DNA from: Rhodococcus spongiicola
Lineage (GTDB): Bacteria > Actinomycetota > Actinomycetes > Mycobacteriales > Mycobacteriaceae
Assembly (NCBI RefSeq): GCF_004011835.1
Contig: NZ_RKLN01000003.1
Span: 558,001 to 622,000, forward strand
Direction: 5' to 3'
Length of the DNA stretch: 64,000 bases
Program-made: the position numbers and the translations under genes
Notes under the pieces: generated by a model
What the model was told of the DNA's origin: nothing
Database searches by the model: none
The model's input: only the letters and a program-made list of their open reading frames with translations
In this document: positions 60,713-64,000 of the stretch, in pieces
Layout of the letters: each line of letters starts with the position of its first letter
Position numbering within the stretch: the stretch's first letter is position 1

Positions 60713-61087
60713 GTCACCGTCTCCCAAATGCGTTGCAATGCAGATGGATAGAACCATCGTGGCGTATCCAGCCCGGGTTTACCGGAGGGTCGGCCATCCG
60801 GTCTCGAGTAGCCGGTTCAGACAGGCCCTGGTCGACCCGGGGAGAGCCTCCCGTGGCACCGCCGCGAGGCGTCAGAAGCGGTAGGAGTCACCGACCTCGA
60901 GCGAAAGGTCCTAGATCCGAAGGAAGCCGACGAGATTCCGAACCGTCACCGGCGCCTTCGTGAGCAACGTGCTGTGCGGGGCCCTCGGGGATCTCCAATG
61001 ACGCCGCAAGATGCCTGAGGACCTGCGCAACACCGTCCACGACGGATCAGAACTTCCCCACTGCCGCGACTCGTCAAGAATCATCCG
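60713..61087. other. Gap with no supported gene
   Basis: About 375 bp between two convergent genes. No frame combines a plausible start, coding-like composition and recognisable motif. One + frame around 60866-61000 reads EASEAVGVTDLERKVLDP and looks faintly protein-like, but it lacks a start and ends quickly, so it may be decayed coding sequence. No clear terminator hairpin or tRNA was seen. Confidence 0.5.
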
Positions 61088-61510
61088 TCACTTGTTAGCG
61101 AGCCCGAGGCCTTCCAGGAAGCTGTACTTGTCCCAATTGACCCAGCTCTCGACGAGCTTGCCGTCTTCGTAGCGATCCGTATGCACCCCGGTCCATGAAC
61201 TCGTATTGCCAGTAGCGGCGATGCCCTGGAAGAGGCCGGTCTGCTTGCCTGTCAACCGGAAGAAGGAGCAGACGAAGTCTCCTTCCTGGACCTGGCCCAT
61301 CACTTCGAGGTCCACGCCCGAGAAGGACTTGTGGAACTCGTCGAGCAGGGCGTGCCACTCTGCCAGCGACTTCGTCGACGTGCCGCCCGAAACATCGGGT
61401 AACTGATGGTTGACGTAGTTCGCGGCCAGATAGTCGTCCGGCGTGTGTGGGGTGTTGTCACCCCAGAGTTCGAGAAGCTGTTTCGACGTCGATTTGTGAT
61501 CGGTAGCCAT
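61088..61510 (-). CDS. SnoaL-like ester-cyclase family protein
   Basis: 140 aa from ATG 61510. SnoaL fold: LAANYVNHQLPDVSGG, LAEWHALLDEFHKSFSGVDLEVMGQVQEGDFVCSFFRLTGKQ, and the closing strand GKLVESWVNWDKYSFLEGLGL. The NH in the first motif and the Asp/Trp near the end occupy active-site positions in polyketide cyclases such as SnoaL. It is divergent from the polyketide synthase, sharing a 303-bp regulatory region, so a tailoring role is plausible but unproven; many SnoaL-like proteins have other roles. Confidence 0.8.
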   Translation of the reverse strand: MATDHKSTSKQLLELWGDNTPHTPDDYLAANYVNHQLPDVSGGTSTKSLAEWHALLDEFHKSFSGVDLEVMGQVQEGDFVCSFFRLTGKQTGLFQGIAATGNTSSWTGVHTDRYEDGKLVESWVNWDKYSFLEGLGLANK

Positions 61511-61623
61511 GCTAACCCCCAATGTGTCGAGCAGAATCTCCACACTCAATCTTCAGCGTGCATCAGTTCACGCCGATCCGCTAGGGGTGACCGGGGGTCG
61601 GCGACCCAGCGAGGCGCAGCCAC

Positions 61624-61662
61624 CCGGAGCGCGTTTGCAACACCGGAGCGCGGTTGAAAACA
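61624..61662. repeat. Tandem ~19-bp direct repeat upstream of the polyketide synthase
   Basis: CCGGAGCGCGTTTGCAACA (61624-61642) is followed directly by CCGGAGCGCGGTTGAAAACA (61643-61662). The 19-bp period is close to two helical turns, suited to a regulator binding as two dimers side by side. It is about 150 bp before the synthase start and 114 bp before the SnoaL-like start. Confidence 0.6.
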
Positions 61663-61724
61663 CGCGACTTGCCCGGCTGATCACCCTCGCCGCCTCACTC
61701 AGCGGCGCCGACCTGCGACTCTGC

Positions 61725-61750
61725 ATCCGCGCCGTGTTCGCGGATACAAT
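61725..61750 (+). promoter_or_regulatory. Candidate polyketide synthase promoter with internal dyad
   Basis: TACAAT at 61745-61750 is a near-consensus -10. Just before it ATCCGCG (61725-61731) and CGCGGAT (61739-61745) form a perfect 7-bp inverted repeat, which would occupy the -35/-10 spacer. No good -35 is visible, implying activator dependence. The leader would be about 57 nt, with GGAG seven bases before the ATG. Confidence 0.5.
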
Positions 61751-61813
61751 CAGGTTTCCGCAGTTAGCGCGGCTGCTCCCGGGTTGGAGCTGAGTTCGGA
61801 TTGGAGCTTTCTC

Positions 61814-64000
61814 ATGGCCGATCAGGCGAAGCTCCTCGACTATCTCAAGCGGGTGACCGCAGATCTGTACCAAGCGCGGGAGGAGCTCCGCCAGGCCGAA
61901 GGTCTGAGCCGCGAACCTATCGCTGTAGTTGGAATGGGGTGCCGGTTCCCCGGCGGTGTCCAGTCACCGCAGGACTTGTGGCACTTGGTGGAATCGGGGT
62001 TGGATACCGTCTCCGATTTTCCGGACGACCGAGGCTGGGGACTCGCGGACCTCTACGATCCGAAGGCCGAGCAGGCCGGCAAAACCTACACAGTCAAGGG
62101 GAGCTTTCTCGACGACCCTGCGGGGTTCGATCCGGAGGTCTTCGGAATCTCGCCGCGCGAAGCGCTCGCAATGGATCCGCAGCAGCGACTCCTCCTCGAA
62201 ACCAGTTGGGAGACTTTGGAGCACGCCGGCATCGATCCCCGGTCAGTGCACGGTAGACAGGTCGGAGTCTTCACCGGGCTCTCCGGTATCGACTACGCGG
62301 CGAGAGTCGGCGGGCAGCCACCCGAAGACCTCGAGGGCTACTTCATCACCGGCAACGCAATGAGCGTGGCCTCCGGACGAGTGGCCTACAGCTTCGGCCT
62401 GTCGGGACCTGCTATCACCGTCGACACCGCATGCTCGTCGTCGCTGGTGTCGATCCACCTCGCGATGCAGGCGCTACGCGCTGGTGAGTGTGAACTGGCA
62501 CTGGCGGGCGGGGCTACCGTCATGTCCACTCCGGCGGTCTTCGTCGAGTTCAGTCGGCAGCGGGGGCTGGCCCTTGACGGGCGGTGCAAGGCATTCTCCA
62601 CCGCCGCTGACGGTACGGCTTGGGGCGAGGGTGCCGGGATGGTCGCTTTGGAACGACTTTCCGACGCGCAACGCCACGGTCGCCGAATACTCGCTGTGAT
62701 CAGGGGCGGGGCGGTCAACCAGGACGGCGCCAGCAACGGCCTGACCGCCCCGAACAAGCAGGCACAAGAGCGCGTGATTCGGCAGGCGCTGGCCAACGCC
62801 GGGCTCGGCCCGGCCGACGTCGACGCGGTGGAGGCGCACGGCACCGGCACCAAGCTAGGCGATCCGATCGAGGCGTCCGCCCTGCTGGCCACCTACGGCC
62901 GCGATCACCTCCCCGACCGACCGCTGTGGCTCGGCTCGGTGAAGTCGAATCTCGGCCATACCCAGGCAGCGGCCGGTGTCGCCGGGGTGATCAAGATGGT
63001 CCTGGCGATGCAGCACGGCGTCCTCCCGAGGACGCTGCACATCGACCAACCAACCCCGCACGTCGACTGGTCCTCCGGATCGGTGTCCCTGCTCACCGAG
63101 AATCGGGATTGGCCAGCATCCGATCGGCCCCGCCGAGCGGCGGTTTCGTCGTTCGGCATCAGCGGAACCAACGCTCACGTCATTCTGGAGCAACCCCCGC
63201 CGGTCGAGCCCCCGACGTGCGAATCGAATACTCCCCCAAATGAAGTCGTAGCGTGGTTTGTTTCGGCTCAAACCGAGACCGCGCTGCAGGCCCAAGCTGG
63301 TCGGCTACGCGGCTACGCCGCCGACCACCCCGATCTACCACCCGCGACAGTCGCCGGAGCGCTGCTCTGTGCCCGCGCCACCTTCGACCACCGCGCTGCT
63401 GTGATCGGCTCCGAGTCCGAAACCCTTTTGGCCGGCCTCGACGCGCTCAGCCGGGGCGCACCCAGCTCAGACGTGGTCACCGGGGTGGCCGTGGAGGCCG
63501 GAGACCGACCGGTGTTCGTGTTCCCGGGCCAGGGTTCGCAGTGGGTGGGGATGGCCGCCGAACTACTGGATTCGTCGCCGGCGTTCGCCGACAGTGTGCT
63601 CGAATGCTCCGACGCCCTGGCTCCGTACACCAACTTCTCGCTACTCGAGGTATTGCGCGACCGTGATCCGGACTCGCTGGACCGGATCGACGTAGTCCAA
63701 CCGGCACTGTTCGCAGTGATGGTCGGTCTGGCGCAACTGTGGCGCTCCCACGGCATCGAACCGGCGGCCGTGGTCGGACACTCCCAAGGCGAGATCGCCG
63801 CAGCCTACGTCGCCGGCGCACTGAGCCTCGCCGACGCGGCACTGGTCGTTGCCGCACGCAGCAAAGTGATCGCCGCGTCGGCCCGGCGCGGCGGCGGGAT
63901 GGCCTCAGTGGCACTACCGGAAGACGTTGCGCGGGAGAAGGTCCAGCCCTGGGAAGGCGCCATCGAGGTAGCCGTCGTCAACGGGCCGTCGGCGACGGTG
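61814..64000 (+). CDS. Modular type I polyketide synthase (partial; docking domain, KS, AT; runs off right edge)
   Basis: 729 codons are open to the window end. Residues 1-~33 are an N-terminal class 1 docking coiled coil ([19 protein letters not shown]). The ketosynthase follows: [14 protein letters not shown], active Cys207 (DTACSSS), His342 (EAHGTGT) and His382 (KSNLGHTQ), so it is an extending KS, not a loading KSQ. After the linker, the acyltransferase has [20 protein letters not shown] and catalytic Ser657 in GHSQGE; GHSQGE favours methylmalonyl-CoA. Reductive domains and ACP lie outside. The docking domain implies a preceding subunit, which is not upstream here. PptT (27800) could activate it. 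Confidence 0.95.
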   Translation, partial: MADQAKLLDYLKRVTADLYQAREELRQAEGLSREPIAVVGMGCRFPGGVQSPQDLWHLVESGLDTVSDFPDDRGWGLADLYDPKAEQAGKTYTVKGSFLDDPAGFDPEVFGISPREALAMDPQQRLLLETSWETLEHAGIDPRSVHGRQVGVFTGLSGIDYAARVGGQPPEDLEGYFITGNAMSVASGRVAYSFGLSGPAITVDTACSSSLVSIHLAMQALRAGECELALAGGATVMSTPAVFVEFSRQRGLALDGRCKAFSTAADGTAWGEGAGMVALERLSDAQRHGRRILAVIRGGAVNQDGASNGLTAPNKQAQERVIRQALANAGLGPADVDAVEAHGTGTKLGDPIEASALLATYGRDHLPDRPLWLGSVKSNLGHTQAAAGVAGVIKMVLAMQHGVLPRTLHIDQPTPHVDWSSGSVSLLTENRDWPASDRPRRAAVSSFGISGTNAHVILEQPPPVEPPTCESNTPPNEVVAWFVSAQTETALQAQAGRLRGYAADHPDLPPATVAGALLCARATFDHRAAVIGSESETLLAGLDALSRGAPSSDVVTGVAVEAGDRPVFVFPGQGSQWVGMAAELLDSSPAFADSVLECSDALAPYTNFSLLEVLRDRDPDSLDRIDVVQPALFAVMVGLAQLWRSHGIEPAAVVGHSQGEIAAAYVAGALSLADAALVVAARSKVIAASARRGGGMASVALPEDVAREKVQPWEGAIEVAVVNGPSATV

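Noticed and set aside
60733-60963. Small + strand open frame in the gap after the exported protein
   Set aside because: Arg/Pro/Ser-rich translation without motif or ribosome binding site; not supported as a gene.

Overview
This window is high-GC actinobacterial chromosome and most resembles the Nocardiaceae (Rhodococcus/Prescottella/Nocardia, mycolic-acid bacteria). The evidence is conserved gene order as in Mycobacterium tuberculosis: pspM-pspA-clgR-pgsA-argA-ftsK, RNase J-dapA-thyX, M16 peptidase-pnp-rpsO-ribF-mntR, truB-pptT-pptH, and nrnA-rbfA-infB-ylxR-nusA-rimP followed by the Rv2843/Rv2844-like pair. GTG and TTG starts, ATGA/TAGTG stop-start overlaps and long Pro/Ala/Gly-rich linkers (IF-2, FtsK) fit the same group. 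No phage, insertion sequence, CRISPR array or tRNA was seen. This is core chromosome until the right edge.

Layout. 1-5 kb: envelope-stress operon clgR-pspA-pspM behind a SigE-type promoter, with cinA-pgsA, argA and a TerC transporter under a predicted manganese riboswitch. 5-17.5 kb: ftsK, small enzymes, thyX-dapA-RNase J, a ribbon-helix-helix protein with a repeated operator at its start codon, an SRPBCC protein, and dapB with two partners. 17.5-29.5 kb: methyltransferase, arylsulfatase, M16 peptidase, pnp, rpsO, ribF, mntR, truB, and the phosphopantetheine pair pptT/pptH. 29.6-36.6 kb: the translation/RNA block nrnA, rbfA, DUF503, infB, ylxR, nusA, rimP. 36.8-38.3 kb: a Tat-type lipoprotein, a DUF4439 protein and an NTF2-like protein. 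38.3-54.2 kb: the full complex I operon nuoA-N, in which nuoE and nuoF form one continuous gene. 54.4-60.7 kb: a degenerate receiver protein, an O-methyltransferase, an acyl-CoA dehydrogenase, proS, yaaA and an exported protein of unknown function. 61-64 kb: a SnoaL-like protein divergent from a modular type I polyketide synthase that runs off the right edge.

How the genes work together. PptT would activate carrier proteins, including those expected downstream in the polyketide synthase, and PptH would reverse this. TerC with its riboswitch and MntR form the two arms of manganese homeostasis. Nuo couples NADH oxidation to menaquinone reduction and proton pumping. RNase J, PNPase, NrnA and RbfA cover RNA decay and ribosome maturation.

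Most notable: the NuoE-NuoF fusion; five TGACGTCA-type boxes ending on the start codon of the ribbon-helix-helix gene, which is followed by a small SRPBCC gene; the riboswitch with mutually exclusive anti-Shine-Dalgarno pairing before terC; a long hairpin before pnp; and the polyketide synthase, which starts with a docking domain but has no upstream partner gene in the window.
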